64,000 bases of DNA from CBDCNH01 sp965219015 (GTDB lineage Bacteria; Pseudomonadota; Alphaproteobacteria; Rhodobacterales; Rhodobacteraceae). Under the pieces are notes generated by a model. The model did no database searches, was not told where the DNA came from, and was given only the letters and a program-made list of their open reading frames with translations. The translations under genes were made by a program, and so were the position numbers. This document shows, one piece after another, positions 1-8,910 of this stretch. Where the stretch lies: the NCBI GenBank assembly GCA_965219015.1, contig CBDCNH010000011.1, forward strand, positions 744,001-808,000. The letters run 5' to 3'. The stretch's first letter is position 1, and every line of letters starts with the position of its first letter.

Positions 1-880
1 CGTCCTGCACGAACACCCGCGTGCCGTTCGAGCACACCTGCCCCGCCGAGTAGAAGTTGCCGAGCATCGCGCCGCCGACCGCGTCCTCGAGGTCGGCGTC
101 GTCGAAGACGAGGAGCGGCGACTTGCCGCCGAGCTCCATCGTGACCGCGCGCATCCCCGCCGCCGCCGCCGCATAGACGCGCCGCCCCGTCGCGACCGAG
201 CCCGTCAGCGAGACCTTGGCGACGCGGGGATCGGTGGCGAGGGCGGCCCCCACCGCGCCGCGCCCCTGCACCACCGAGAAGAGCCCCGCCGGCAGCCCCG
301 CCTCGATCAGGATCGCCGCCAGCCGCAGCGCCGAGAGCGGCGTCGCCTCCGAGGGCTTGAAGACCATCGCGTTGCCGAACGCGAGCGCCGGGGCGGCCTT
401 CCAGCAGGCGATCTGGACCGGATAGTTCCAGGCCCCGATGCCCGCGCAGACGCCGAGCGGCACGCGCTCGGTCAGCACGAAGTCGCGCCCGAGCGGGATC
501 CGCTCGCCCGCCACCTGCTGCACCGCGCCCGCGAAATACTCGAACGCGTCCGCCCCCGAGGCGGCGTCGGCCACCCGTGTCTCGGCGATGGGCTTGCCGG
601 TGTCGAGCGTCTCGAGCACCGCCAGTTCCTCGTTGGCCTCGCGCAGCAGCGCCGCCGCGCGCGCCAGCACCCGGCCGCGCTCGACCGGGCGCAGCGCCGC
701 CCAGGCGGGCTGCGCGCGGCGCGCGGCGTCGAGGGCGGCGTCGAGCACTCCGGGCGTCGCCTCGTGGACGCGCGCGATCGTCCGGCCGTCGTAGGGGAAC
801 GTCACCTCGATGGCCGCGCCCGCCGCGTCCTCGAGCGGCGCGCCGTCGACGAAATGGCTGGCCGGCGGCTGTGCCTCCAT
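1..880 (-). CDS. betB: Betaine aldehyde dehydrogenase BetB, C-terminus cut by window edge
   Basis: NAD-dependent oxidation of betaine aldehyde to glycine betaine, the last step of choline-to-betaine osmoprotectant synthesis in the cytoplasm. The minus strand reads open from an ATG at 880 to the window edge, about 293 codons of a family usually near 485. The aldehyde dehydrogenase signature MELGGKSPLLVF and the active-site stretch GQVCSNGTRV are both readable; the catalytic Cys is about residue 283, only some 30 bases from the edge. Its ATG shares one base with the betC stop (TGATG), so it is translationally coupled to betC and betI. betA would be expected just beyond the left edge but is not in view. 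Confidence 0.93.
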   Translation of the reverse strand, partial: MEAQPPASHFVDGAPLEDAAGAAIEVTFPYDGRTIARVHEATPGVLDAALDAARRAQPAWAALRPVERGRVLARAAALLREANEELAVLETLDTGKPIAETRVADAASGADAFEYFAGAVQQVAGERIPLGRDFVLTERVPLGVCAGIGAWNYPVQIACWKAAPALAFGNAMVFKPSEATPLSALRLAAILIEAGLPAGLFSVVQGRGAVGAALATDPRVAKVSLTGSVATGRRVYAAAAAGMRAVTMELGGKSPLLVFDDADLEDAVGGAMLGNFYSAGQVCSNGTRVFVQD

Positions 881-2384
881 CACGCGCCGCGCGGAAACCG
901 CCGCCGCTCCTCGAGGACGTTGAGGTCCATGTGGTTGCGCATGTACTGCTCGCCGGCCGCGCGCAGCGGCTGGTGGTCCCACGGGAAATAGGCGCCGTTC
1001 CTGAGCGCCGCGTAGACCACGTGCCGCCGCGCCTGGCTCTCGCGCACCGCCGCGTCGAAGCCGGCGAGATCCCAGCGCGCGTCGATGGCTGACCCGAGCC
1101 GCGCCAGCACCCCGGCATGGACCGGATCGCCTGCCAGGTTCGTCGTCTCGCCGGGGTCCGTCTCGAGGTCGAAGAGCTGGTCGGGGTCGGCAGGGCAGCG
1201 GATCATCTTCCAGCGCCCGTCCCGCAGCGCCACCATCGGCGCGACGGAGCCCTCGGCCGCGTACTCCATCGCCACCGGCGTGGTCCGCCGGGCGCCGCGC
1301 GCGAGCGGAAGCAGGGTCTCCCCGACCGTCCAGGGCGCAAGTTCGCCGAGCGACAGCCCCGCGAGATCGGCAAGCGTCGGGACCACGTCGATGGTGCTCA
1401 CCGGCGTCTCCACCACCCCCGGCGCAAGGCCCGGCGCCGCCAGCATCAGCGGCACGCGGCACGCGCCCTCGCGGAACGACATCTTGAACCACAGGCCGCG
1501 CTCGCCGAGCATGTCGCCGTGATCCGACAGGAACACGACCGCCGCCTCCTGCCGCGTCGCCTCGAGCGCCGCGAGCACGCGGCCGATCTCTGCGTCGACG
1601 TAGCTGATCGAGGCGAAGTACCCCTGGCGCGCGCGCCGGACCTGCGCGGCCGAGAGCGGCGTCGCGCGCCAGTCGCAGGCGTCCATCAGCCGCCGCGAAT
1701 GGGGATCCTGGTCCTCGTAAGGCACCGGGTCGGTCGCGGGGTCGAGCTCGGGGACGCCCTCGTAGAGATCCCAGAACCGGCGCCGCGCCACGTAGGGGTC
1801 GTGCGGATGCGTGAAGCTCACCGTCAGGCACCACGGACGCCCGGGATCGCGCGCGTAGTCATGGACCTGCCGGATCGCCTGGTGCGCCACGTCGTCGTCG
1901 TAGTCCATCTGGTTGGTGATCTCGGCGACGCCCGCGCCCGTCACCGACCCGAGATTGTGGTACCACCAGTCGATCCGCCGGTCGGGCTCGCGCCAGTCCG
2001 GCGTCCAGCCGAAGTCCGCGGGTAGATGTCGGTCGTGAGGCGGCTCTCGTAGCCGTGGAGCTGGTCGGGGCCCACGAAGTGCATCTTGCCGGCGAGGCAC
2101 GTCGCGTAGCCCGCGCGGCGGAGGTGGTGCGCGTAGGTCGGCACGTCCGAGGCGAACTCGGCGGCGTTGTCGTAGACCCGCGTGGCCGACGGCAGCAGCC
2201 CCGACACGAAAGACGCCCGCGCCGGCGCGCAGAGCGGCGAGGCCGTATAGGTGTTCGCGAACCGCACGGACCTTCGGCCAAGCGCCCGGAGATTGGGCAC
2301 GTGCAGGAAATCGGCGGGACCATCGGGAAAGAAGGTTCCGGCCAGCTGGTCGACCATGAAGATCAGGATGTTCGGAGGGCTCAC
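880..2384 (-). pseudogene. betC: Choline sulfatase BetC, one frameshift
   Basis: Hydrolyses choline-O-sulfate to choline and sulfate, feeding the betaine pathway. Starts at GTG 2384, overlapping the betI stop as GTGA. The sulfatase motif LCAPARAS is intact, with C52 the predicted formylglycine precursor and R56. The N-terminal frame runs to DIYP, then the family sequence continues as ADFGWTPDW in another frame; the shift lies at about 2015-2023 in a GC-rich stretch and fits loss of one base. Joined, the two parts give about 500 residues, the normal family length, with no other lesion and conserved C-terminal sequence (SDHGDMLGERGLW). It may therefore be a sequencing error or a very recent mutation rather than an old pseudogene. 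Confidence 0.88.
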
Positions 2385-2965
2385 GACCGGCCTTGCCGCA
2401 TGAGGGCGAGATCGAGGTAATCGAGCACCAGTGCTGCCGCCTCGTCCCGGTCGATCGGCGCGCGGAGCGCCTGCCGGATGTAGACGCCGTCGATCATCGC
2501 GCCGATCCCCTCGGCGACGCAGGCAGCCCGCCGGCCGACGAGGGGGGCGAGTTCGTGGGCGAGGTTCGATTGCAGGCGCCGCAGGTAGACCCTGAGAAGC
2601 CGCCGCGCCTCGGGAGCGTGCTGCGCCTGGACGTAGAAGCTGAGCCAGGCCGCGATCACCGACGGATCGAAGTTCTCGGAGGCGAAGCTCGCGCGGATGA
2701 TGGCCCGGACGCGGGCCGCGGGATCGGTCTCGGCACCGACCGCCGCGCGGGTCGAGCGACCGAACTCGCCAAGGATGTGGCGCATCGCGGCGAGAAAGAT
2801 CCGGTCCTTGCCGCCGAAATAGTGATGTGCAAGCGCCGTCGACATGCCGGCCCGCCGCGCGATCTGGCCGACGGTCACGTCGAGGCTGCCGGTCTGTCCG
2901 ATCTCGGCGATGGTGGCTTTCACGAGCGCCGCGCGTCGGATAGGCTCCATCCCCAGCTTCGGCAC
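2381..2965 (-). CDS. betI: Transcriptional repressor BetI
   Basis: TetR-family choline-responsive repressor of the bet genes. The start is taken as GTG 2965, giving 194 residues beginning VPKLGMEPIRR, which matches the usual BetI N-terminus and length; an upstream ATG at 3082 would add a 39-residue tail not typical of the family. The HTH is at roughly residues 25-50 (VTVGQIARRAGMSTALAHHYFG). Stop and betC GTG overlap, so betI-betC-betB form one unit. It faces choX across about 120 bases holding a candidate operator. Confidence 0.92.
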   Translation of the reverse strand: MPKLGMEPIRRAALVKATIAEIGQTGSLDVTVGQIARRAGMSTALAHHYFGGKDRIFLAAMRHILGEFGRSTRAAVGAETDPAARVRAIIRASFASENFDPSVIAAWLSFYVQAQHAPEARRLLRVYLRRLQSNLAHELAPLVGRRAACVAEGIGAMIDGVYIRQALRAPIDRDEAAALVLDYLDLALMRQGRS

Positions 2966-3008
2966 GGACCGGCCCTCATCGGCGTTGACCGGTTTCGGAT
3001 AATCGGCC

Positions 3009-3028
3009 TTAACTGACCCGTCAATCAA
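3009..3028. promoter_or_regulatory. Candidate BetI operator
   Basis: An imperfect inverted repeat, left arm TTAACTGACC and right arm CGTCAATCAA, matching at 7 of 10 positions. It sits between the divergent betI and choX starts, 44 bases before the betI GTG and 57 before the choX ATG. It resembles the TTGATTG-type arms reported for BetI sites. The position would let one repressor control both the bet operon and the choline importer. Binding is inferred. Confidence 0.55.
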
Positions 3029-3084
3029 GAAACCGAACTGCAACTCATCGGACTCAAACCGCACAGTCCCACAGGAGCGCACGC

Positions 3085-4032
3085 ATGATACCGACGAAGA
3101 TCGCCCTCACCGCCGCCTCCCTCGCCGCCGCCCCCTCGCCGCCGTCCCTCGCCGTCGCGACCGCCGCCGGCGCCGCCGACTGCGACACGGTCACGTTCTC
3201 CGATGTCGGCTGGACCGACATCACCACGACCACCTCCGCCGCCAAGCAGGTGCTTGAGGCCCTCGGCTACGACGTCGAGGTGAAGGTGCTGGGCGTGCCC
3301 GTGACCTTCGCCTCGCTCGACAACGGCGACATCGACGTGTTCCTCGGCAACTGGCTCCCGGCGCAGACCTCCGCGATCCAGCCCTACCTCGACAAGGGCA
3401 CGATCGAGACCGTCGGCACCAACCTCACCGGCACGAAGTACACGCTCGCCGTCCCGACCTACACCTACGACGAGGGGCTGAAGACCTACGCCGACATCGC
3501 CAAGTTCAAGGACAAGCTCGACGACAAGGTCTACGGCATCGAGCCCGGCAACGAGGGCAACCAGTACCTCATCAGCCTGACCGAGATGCCCGACAGCGGG
3601 CTTTCGGGGCTAGAGGTCGTGGAGAGCTCCGAGCAGGGGATGCTGGCGCAGGTCGGCCGCGCCTATGCCAAGAAGGAGGACGTGGTGTTCCTCGGCTGGG
3701 AGCCGCACCCGATGAACGCGAACTTCGACCTGAAGTACCTCACCGGCGGCGAGGACTTCTTCGGCGGCGAGGGCGTGGTCAACACCGTGACGCGCAAAGG
3801 CTACGCCGAGGCGTGCCCGAACGTCGGCAAGTTTCTCGCGAACCTGAAGTTCACCCTGCCGATGGAGAACAAGATCATGGGCGAGATCCTCGACGACGGC
3901 ACCGACCCCGACAAGGCGACGATGGCCTGGATGGAGGCCAACCCCGACATGGTGATGGGCTGGCTCGACGGCGTGACCACGGCCGACGGCCAGCCCGGCG
4001 CCGACGCGGTGAAGGCGAAGCTCGGGCTCTGA
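3085..4032 (+). CDS. choX: Choline ABC transporter periplasmic binding protein ChoX
   Basis: Type II binding protein of the QAT family, delivering choline to ChoW/ChoV. 315 residues with an N-terminal export signal of about 30 residues that is unusually Pro/Ala-rich. The choline aromatic cage known from Sinorhizobium meliloti ChoX (W43, W90, Y119, W205) is present at the same residue numbers here, in VGWTD, GNWLP, TKYT and LGWEP; D45 is also kept. It is first of the choXWV operon and is followed by a strong stem-loop before choW, as is common where the binding protein is made in excess. It diverges from betI. Confidence 0.95.
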   Translation: MIPTKIALTAASLAAAPSPPSLAVATAAGAADCDTVTFSDVGWTDITTTTSAAKQVLEALGYDVEVKVLGVPVTFASLDNGDIDVFLGNWLPAQTSAIQPYLDKGTIETVGTNLTGTKYTLAVPTYTYDEGLKTYADIAKFKDKLDDKVYGIEPGNEGNQYLISLTEMPDSGLSGLEVVESSEQGMLAQVGRAYAKKEDVVFLGWEPHPMNANFDLKYLTGGEDFFGGEGVVNTVTRKGYAEACPNVGKFLANLKFTLPMENKIMGEILDDGTDPDKATMAWMEANPDMVMGWLDGVTTADGQPGADAVKAKLGL

Positions 4033-4040
4033 GCCTAAGC

Positions 4041-4065
4041 GCCCCGGAGCAGCCTGCTCCGGGGC
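4041..4065 (+). terminator. Stem-loop between choX and choW
   Basis: A perfect 11-base-pair inverted repeat, GCCCCGGAGCA and TGCTCCGGGGC, with a GCC loop, starting 8 bases after the choX stop and ending 24 bases before the choW ATG. No T-run follows, so it is more likely an mRNA-stabilising or partial-attenuation element than a full terminator. Confidence 0.7.
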
Positions 4066-4089
4066 CGTGCCATCGCAGGGGAGCGGCGC

Positions 4090-4923
4090 ATGGACTTCCT
4101 GACGACCAAGATACCCGTGGGGGCCACCGCGAAGTCGCTCTTCACCTGGCTGCAGGCGCACGGCGGCTGGTTCTTCGACGGGCTCTCGCAGGGCATGACC
4201 TCGCTCATCGCCGCGATCCTGTGGTGCCTCGAGACGCCGCCGCCGCTTCTCGTCGTCGCGGTCTTCGTGGCGCTGACCTGGGCGCTGCAGCGCTCGTGGA
4301 AGCCGTGCCTGCTGACGCTCCTCGGCTTCCTCTTCGTCCTCAACCAGGGCTACTGGACGGAGACGATGCAGAGCCTGACGCTGGTGCTGTCGTCCTGCGT
4401 CGTGTGCATGGCCGTGGGCGTGCCCATCGGCATCGCGACCGCGCACCGCCCGCGGCTCTACGCCACGATGCGGCCGGTGCTCGACCTGATGCAGACGCTG
4501 CCCACCTTCGTCTACCTCATCCCGGCCATCGTGTTCTTCGGCATCGGCATGGTGCCGGGCCTGATCGCGACGGTGATCTTCGTGCTGCCGGCGCCGGTCC
4601 GGCTCACGCATCTCGGCATCTCCACGACGCCCGAGCCGCTCCTCGAGGCCGCGACCGCCTTCGGCGCGACGCCCCGGCAGCGGCTCTGGAAGGTCGAGCT
4701 GCCCTACGCGCTGCCGCAGATCATGGCGGGGCTCAACCAGACGATCATGCTCTCGCTCTCAATGGTGGTGATCGCGGCGCTCGTCGGCGCGAGCGGGCTC
4801 GGCGTGCCCGTGGTGCGCGCGCTCAACTCGGTCAACACCTCGCTCGGCTTCGAGAGCGGGTTCGTGATCGTCGTGGTGGCGATCCTGCTCGACCGGATGC
4901 TGCGCCTGGAGCGGCGCAAATGA
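4090..4923 (+). CDS. choW: Choline ABC transporter permease ChoW
   Basis: Inner-membrane permease of the choline/proline-betaine importer, 277 residues with multiple hydrophobic segments. The EAA-type loop that contacts the ATPase is visible around EAATAFGATPRQRLWKVELP. GGGGAGCG serves as ribosome site ahead of the ATG. The stop overlaps the choV start as ATGA, so ChoW and ChoV are coupled. Confidence 0.93.
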   Translation: MDFLTTKIPVGATAKSLFTWLQAHGGWFFDGLSQGMTSLIAAILWCLETPPPLLVVAVFVALTWALQRSWKPCLLTLLGFLFVLNQGYWTETMQSLTLVLSSCVVCMAVGVPIGIATAHRPRLYATMRPVLDLMQTLPTFVYLIPAIVFFGIGMVPGLIATVIFVLPAPVRLTHLGISTTPEPLLEAATAFGATPRQRLWKVELPYALPQIMAGLNQTIMLSLSMVVIAALVGASGLGVPVVRALNSVNTSLGFESGFVIVVVAILLDRMLRLERRK

Positions 4924-6017
4924 GCGCCCCGGAGGGCCAGGCGGCCGTCGAGTTCGACCACGTCAACATCGTCTTCGGCAACCGCCCCGCCACCGCCCTG
5001 CCCCTGATGGACGCCGGCAAGAGCCGCGCCGAGGTGCAGCGCGACTGCGACCAGGTGCTCGGCGTCCACGACTGCACGCTGACCGTCGCCTCGGGCGAGA
5101 TCCTCGTGCTGATGGGGCTGTCGGGCTCGGGCAAGTCCACGCTCCTGCGCGCCGTCAACGGGCTCAACCCGGTCGTCCGCGGCGAGGTGCGCGTCCACGA
5201 CGGCGCCGGCATGGTCAGCGTCACCAGCACCGACGCCGCGACGCTGCGCCGGCTCAGGCTCCGCAACGTCGCGATGGTGTTCCAGGCGTTCGGGCTCCTG
5301 CCGTGGCGGACGGTGCGCGAGAACGTCGGCCTCGGGCTCGAGATCGGCGGCATGAAGCCCGCCGAGCGCAACGCCCAGGTCGACCGCCAGCTCGAGCTCG
5401 TCGGCCTCGCGCAATGGGCCGACCGGCGGGTGGGCGAGCTCTCGGGCGGCATGCAGCAGCGCGTCGGCCTCGCCCGCGCGTTCGCGACCGAGGCGCCGAT
5501 CCTCCTGATGGACGAGCCGTTCTCCGCGCTCGATCCCCTGATCCGCACGCGGCTCCAGGACGAGCTCCTCGACCTGCAGGCGAAGCTCAAACGCACCATC
5601 GTCTTCGTCAGCCACGACCTCGACGAGGCGTTCAAGCTCGGCAACCGCATCGCGATCATGGAGGGCGGCCGGATCGTGCAGTGCGGCACGCCGCGCGAGA
5701 TCTACTCAGCGCCCGCCTCCGAGTACGTCGCCGAGTTCGTGGCGCACATGAACCCCTTGGGCGTGCTCTGCGCGCGCGACGTGATGCGGCCGTTCTCTGG
5801 CGCGACCGCGCAGACCGTCGCCCCCGACGCCGACATCCGCGCCGTGATGGAGATGGTCCGCGATACCGGCCGTCCCGTCGGCGTGACGGAGGACGGCCGG
5901 ATCATCGGCGAGGTGACGCGCGAGTCGGTGCTGGCGAAGCTCCTCGACCCCCGCGCCGCCGCCGAGATCGACACCGTGGTCCGCCCGCGCATCGCGGCGG
6001 TCGAGACGCCGCGCTGA
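4920..6017 (+). CDS. choV: Choline ABC transporter ATP-binding protein ChoV
   Basis: ATPase energising choline uptake, 365 residues from the ATG that overlaps the choW stop. Walker A GLSGSGKST is at residues 66-74, followed by the signature LSGGMQQRVGLARA and Walker B ILLMDEPFSALD. After the ATPase domain comes a short C-terminal CBS-like region (ARDVMRPF onward), typical of ProV/OpuA-type subunits and often linked to osmotic sensing. Last gene of choXWV; it ends 64 bases from the convergent EamA gene. Confidence 0.94.
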   Translation: MSAPEGQAAVEFDHVNIVFGNRPATALPLMDAGKSRAEVQRDCDQVLGVHDCTLTVASGEILVLMGLSGSGKSTLLRAVNGLNPVVRGEVRVHDGAGMVSVTSTDAATLRRLRLRNVAMVFQAFGLLPWRTVRENVGLGLEIGGMKPAERNAQVDRQLELVGLAQWADRRVGELSGGMQQRVGLARAFATEAPILLMDEPFSALDPLIRTRLQDELLDLQAKLKRTIVFVSHDLDEAFKLGNRIAIMEGGRIVQCGTPREIYSAPASEYVAEFVAHMNPLGVLCARDVMRPFSGATAQTVAPDADIRAVMEMVRDTGRPVGVTEDGRIIGEVTRESVLAKLLDPRAAAEIDTVVRPRIAAVETPR

Positions 6018-6081
6018 CCGAACCGTCGGAGACGGCGCGCGGCATCCGCACAGCGTCGCCGGGCCGGGTCCTCCCGCGTCG

Positions 6082-7020
6082 TCACGGCGAGCCCGTGCTG
6101 GAGGGTGCATCGACGCGCTCGGGCGCGCGCCGACGCGCCTGTGCCTCGCGCCAGGTGATGAAGCTGACCGCGCCCATGATGACGAGCCCGCCCGCGACGA
6201 CGTAGCCGTCGACCGGCTCCCCGAAGGCGACGGCGCCGAGGGTGACGGCCCAGAGGAGCTGCAGGAACGTGACAGGCTGCGTGACGGTGACCGGGGCGGC
6301 TCGAAAGGCAAGCGTCATGGTGAGGTGCCCGACGGTCGCGAAGCCGGCGGTGAGGAGCAGCCAGGCAACCTCGGTGCCCGTCGGCCGGACCCAGTGCGCG
6401 AGCGCGAAGGGCGTGAGGCAGACCGTGACCCCGACGGAGAGAAGCGCCACCACCACAGCCGGGCTCGCGAGCGCCGAGAGGCGCTTGGCGACGATGTAGG
6501 AGGCGGCGAAGAACATCACCGTGCCGAGCATCGCGACATGGCCGGGCTCGAGCGCGCGCAGGCCGGGGCGCAGGATGACGAGCGCGCCGAGCATCGCCGC
6601 CGCGACCGCGAGAAGCCGTCGCAGCGCGAGCGTCTCGCCGAGAAACAGCGCAGCGCCCACCGTGACGCAGACCGGGGTGAGAAAGTTGATCGCCGTGACC
6701 TCGCCGAGCGGGATCTGCGTCATCGCATAGAACCACAGGATCACGCCGCCGGTATGCACCGCGGCGCGGAGCGCGAAGATGCCGAGGAGGTTTCGCCCGA
6801 GCCGGACGCGCAGCAGCGTGGGGAGCATCGGCACGAAGAAGACGAGCCCGAGGAGGTAGCGCAGGAACGCGGCCTCGGCGGCCGGCACCGCGGCGCCGAC
6901 GTGCTTCACGATGGCGTTGACGGCGACGAACGAAAGCCCGCTCGCGACCATCCAGAGCACCCCTTCGAGCGGCCGGTCGGCAGCGGGCGTGGGAAGGGCA
7001 GCGTCGGCGATCGTCGTCAT
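6082..7020 (-). CDS. EamA-family (DMT) transporter
   Basis: 312-residue integral membrane protein with two five-helix EamA halves (about residues 20-155 and 165-295); the second half carries the FGEPVDGY-type motif common near the end of such proteins. Members are metabolite exporters, often for amino acids or purines, but the substrate cannot be read from sequence. The start at ATG 7020 is followed by a short polar leader. It lies between choV (convergent) and a frameshifted LysE-type exporter. Confidence 0.85.
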   Translation of the reverse strand: MTTIADAALPTPAADRPLEGVLWMVASGLSFVAVNAIVKHVGAAVPAAEAAFLRYLLGLVFFVPMLPTLLRVRLGRNLLGIFALRAAVHTGGVILWFYAMTQIPLGEVTAINFLTPVCVTVGAALFLGETLALRRLLAVAAAMLGALVILRPGLRALEPGHVAMLGTVMFFAASYIVAKRLSALASPAVVVALLSVGVTVCLTPFALAHWVRPTGTEVAWLLLTAGFATVGHLTMTLAFRAAPVTVTQPVTFLQLLWAVTLGAVAFGEPVDGYVVAGGLVIMGAVSFITWREAQARRRAPERVDAPSSTGSP

Positions 7021-7111
7021 GGCGGCAGATGGCGCGGTTGCCGTGGCAGGCGCAAGACCGCGCGCACTGGTTTGGTGCGGGCCAAGCTCTTTGCAATGCC
7101 TAGACGATCGC

Positions 7112-7709
7112 CTAGCCGTTGACGATCAGCCCCGCCGCGATGGTCCACATCACCGCGCCGACGCAGGCGTCGAGCACCCGCCATGCCACCGGCCGCCGGA
7201 ACACCGGCCGCAACAGCCGCGCGCCGTAGCCGAGCGTGAAGAAGAACACGGCCGATGCCGTCATGGCGCCGGCGGCGAAGGCCGGCCGGTCCGGCGCGCG
7301 CGTCGAGACCGAGCCGATGAGGAGAAGCGTGTCGAGGTAGACGTGCGGGTTGCCCCAGGTGAGCGCCAGGCAGACGCCGAGCGCCGCCCGCAGCGACTGA
7401 CCGCTGCCGATGGCCTCGAGCGATGCCCCCTCCGCGCCACGCCGAGCGGAACGCGCGCGCGCCGTAGACGATGAGGAACGCGGCGCCGCCGTAGCGCAGC
7501 ACCGGCGCCACCCAGGGCGCGCGGGCGGCGACCTCTCCGAACCCCGCGACCCCGGCGCCGATCAGGAGCGCGTCGGACAGCGCGCAGGTCGCGGAGACCG
7601 CGAAGACATGGCGCCCGAGGATGCCCTGCCGCAGCACGAACGCATTCTGGGCCCCGATGGCGAGGATCAGCGACAGAGCGAGGAAGAAGCCGGGAACAAA
7701 GGAGGCCAC
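7112..7709 (-). pseudogene. LysE/ArgO-type amino acid exporter, one frameshift
   Basis: Homologue of basic-amino-acid exporters. It begins at GTG 7709 with VASFVPGFFLALSL and the family hallmark IGAQNAFVLRQG. The frame is kept to AFRSAW, then the family sequence resumes in another frame as EGASLEAIGSGQSL, LTWGNPHVYLDT and a C-terminus RPVAWRVLDACVGAVMW ending at a TAG (7112-7114). The shift is at about 7430-7438 next to a C5/G5 run, so one-base indel or sequencing error is plausible. Apart from this the protein is about 200 residues, the normal length. The gene product is interrupted as given. Confidence 0.8.
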
Positions 7710-8096
7710 GCCCGAGGGACTAGCCGAGCCGCGTCGGCGGGTAAAGGACGGCCGCAGTGCGGCCCGGCAGATGGCGCTAGGACGCAAGCTTGACCGGCAT
7801 GTCCAAGCTGTCGCACCACCGCCGCCGTCGTCGGCGGGCACGATCACGGCCGGCCCGATCGGGTGTCCTGCGGAGGGACGGTCGAGGACGGCACGGTGCC
7901 TTCCGGGCCCTCGCGCGCAGCCACACCTCGGCCGGGTGCTCCTCGCCACCGCGTCGGATCCCGCCGGCGCTGCCGCACTCTCGATCCGCCCTCGCCCGCG
8001 GCGCCCCTGTTCGCGCGCGAAGCGCGCGCCCGGCCCAAGGGGAGGCGGCGCCCTTGCGCTGCCGACGTGCGGGAGCGCCCCCGGCCGCCGCGCGGC
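7710..8096. other. Intergenic stretch with hairpin repeat copy 1
   Basis: About 390 bases between the LysE relic and yebC, both on the minus strand. No credible gene: open frames on either strand are GC-driven and lack family resemblance. It contains the structured repeat at 8001-8038, downstream of yebC, and presumably the promoter of the lysE gene. Confidence 0.6.
8001..8038 (-). repeat. Structured intergenic repeat, copy 1
   Basis: A 7-base-pair hairpin (CGCGCGC, loop GAA, GCGCGCG at 8012-8028) inside a 38-base unit that recurs at 17803-17841. The two copies share both flanks (GCGCCCCTGTT to the left, CCCGGCCCAA to the right). They differ in the stem by a G/C swap matched on the opposite arm, so pairing is preserved. 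On the minus strand the loop is TTC. It lies 69 bases past the yebC stop, a position suggesting transcription termination or mRNA 3'-end stabilisation. Confidence 0.65.
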
Positions 8097-8846
8097 CTAC
8101 GCCGTCTCCAGCGCCGCCGCCACCGCGTCGGTCAGCTCGAAGTTCGCCGTCACGACCTGCACGTCGTCGTCGTCCTCGAGCGTGTCCATGAGCTTCATCA
8201 TCCGCTGCGCCGCCTCGAGGTCGAGTTCGGTCGACACCGTAGGCTTCCACACGAGCTTCGCGCTCGCGGCCTCGCCGAGGCTCGCCTCGAGCGCCCGGCT
8301 GACCGTGCCGATGTCCTCGAAAGCGCACCAGATCTCGTGCCCCTCCGCGCCGCTCTCGACGTCCTCCGCGCCCGCCTCGATCGCGGCCTCGAGCACCGCG
8401 TCGGCGCTCCCCGCCGCGAGATCGTAGGCGATGAGGCCCTTCCGCTCGAAGAGGAAGCTCACCGCGCCGGTCTCCGCGAGGTTGCCGCCCGCCTTCGAGA
8501 AGATCGAGCGCACGTTCGACGCGGTCCGGTTGCGGTTGTCGGTCATCGCCTCGACGATCACCGCGACGCCCGCCGGCCCGTAGCCCTCGTAGCGGATCTC
8601 CTCGACGGTGTCGGCGTCGGGCCCCGCGGCCTTGTTGATCGCGCGCTCGATCACCTCCTTCGGCACCGACACGACGCGCGCCTCGCGCACCGCCAGCCGA
8701 AGGCGGGGGTTCTTCTCGGGATCGGGGTCGCCCATCCGCGCCGCCACGGTGATCTCGCGGGCGAGCTTGGAGAAGAGCTTCGAGCGCGCTGCATCCTGCC
8801 GCCCTTTGCGGTGCTGGATGTTCGCCCATTTGCTGTGGCCTGCCAT
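8097..8846 (-). CDS. YebC/PmpR-family DNA-binding regulatory protein
   Basis: 249 residues starting MAGHSKWANIQHRKGRQD, the nearly invariant N-terminus of the YebC/TACO1 family. Members bind DNA as regulators or, as shown for some, help ribosomes through difficult peptide stretches. Full length with conserved GYGPAGVAVIVEA and an acidic C-terminal part (LEDDDDVQ). Single-gene unit; its 3' side carries the structured repeat at 8001-8038. Confidence 0.93.
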   Translation of the reverse strand: MAGHSKWANIQHRKGRQDAARSKLFSKLAREITVAARMGDPDPEKNPRLRLAVREARVVSVPKEVIERAINKAAGPDADTVEEIRYEGYGPAGVAVIVEAMTDNRNRTASNVRSIFSKAGGNLAETGAVSFLFERKGLIAYDLAAGSADAVLEAAIEAGAEDVESGAEGHEIWCAFEDIGTVSRALEASLGEAASAKLVWKPTVSTELDLEAAQRMMKLMDTLEDDDDVQVVTANFELTDAVAAALETA

Positions 8847-8910
8847 GACCCTCTCCGACGCTGATCGGGCTGTCTATAGTCCGCCGCCCCGGCGCCCCGC
8901 AAGGCCGCGC

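Noticed and set aside
2010..2026. Programmed frameshifting in betC
   Set aside because: No slippery heptamer or downstream structure evident, and choline sulfatases are not known to use frameshifting; indel or sequence error is simpler.
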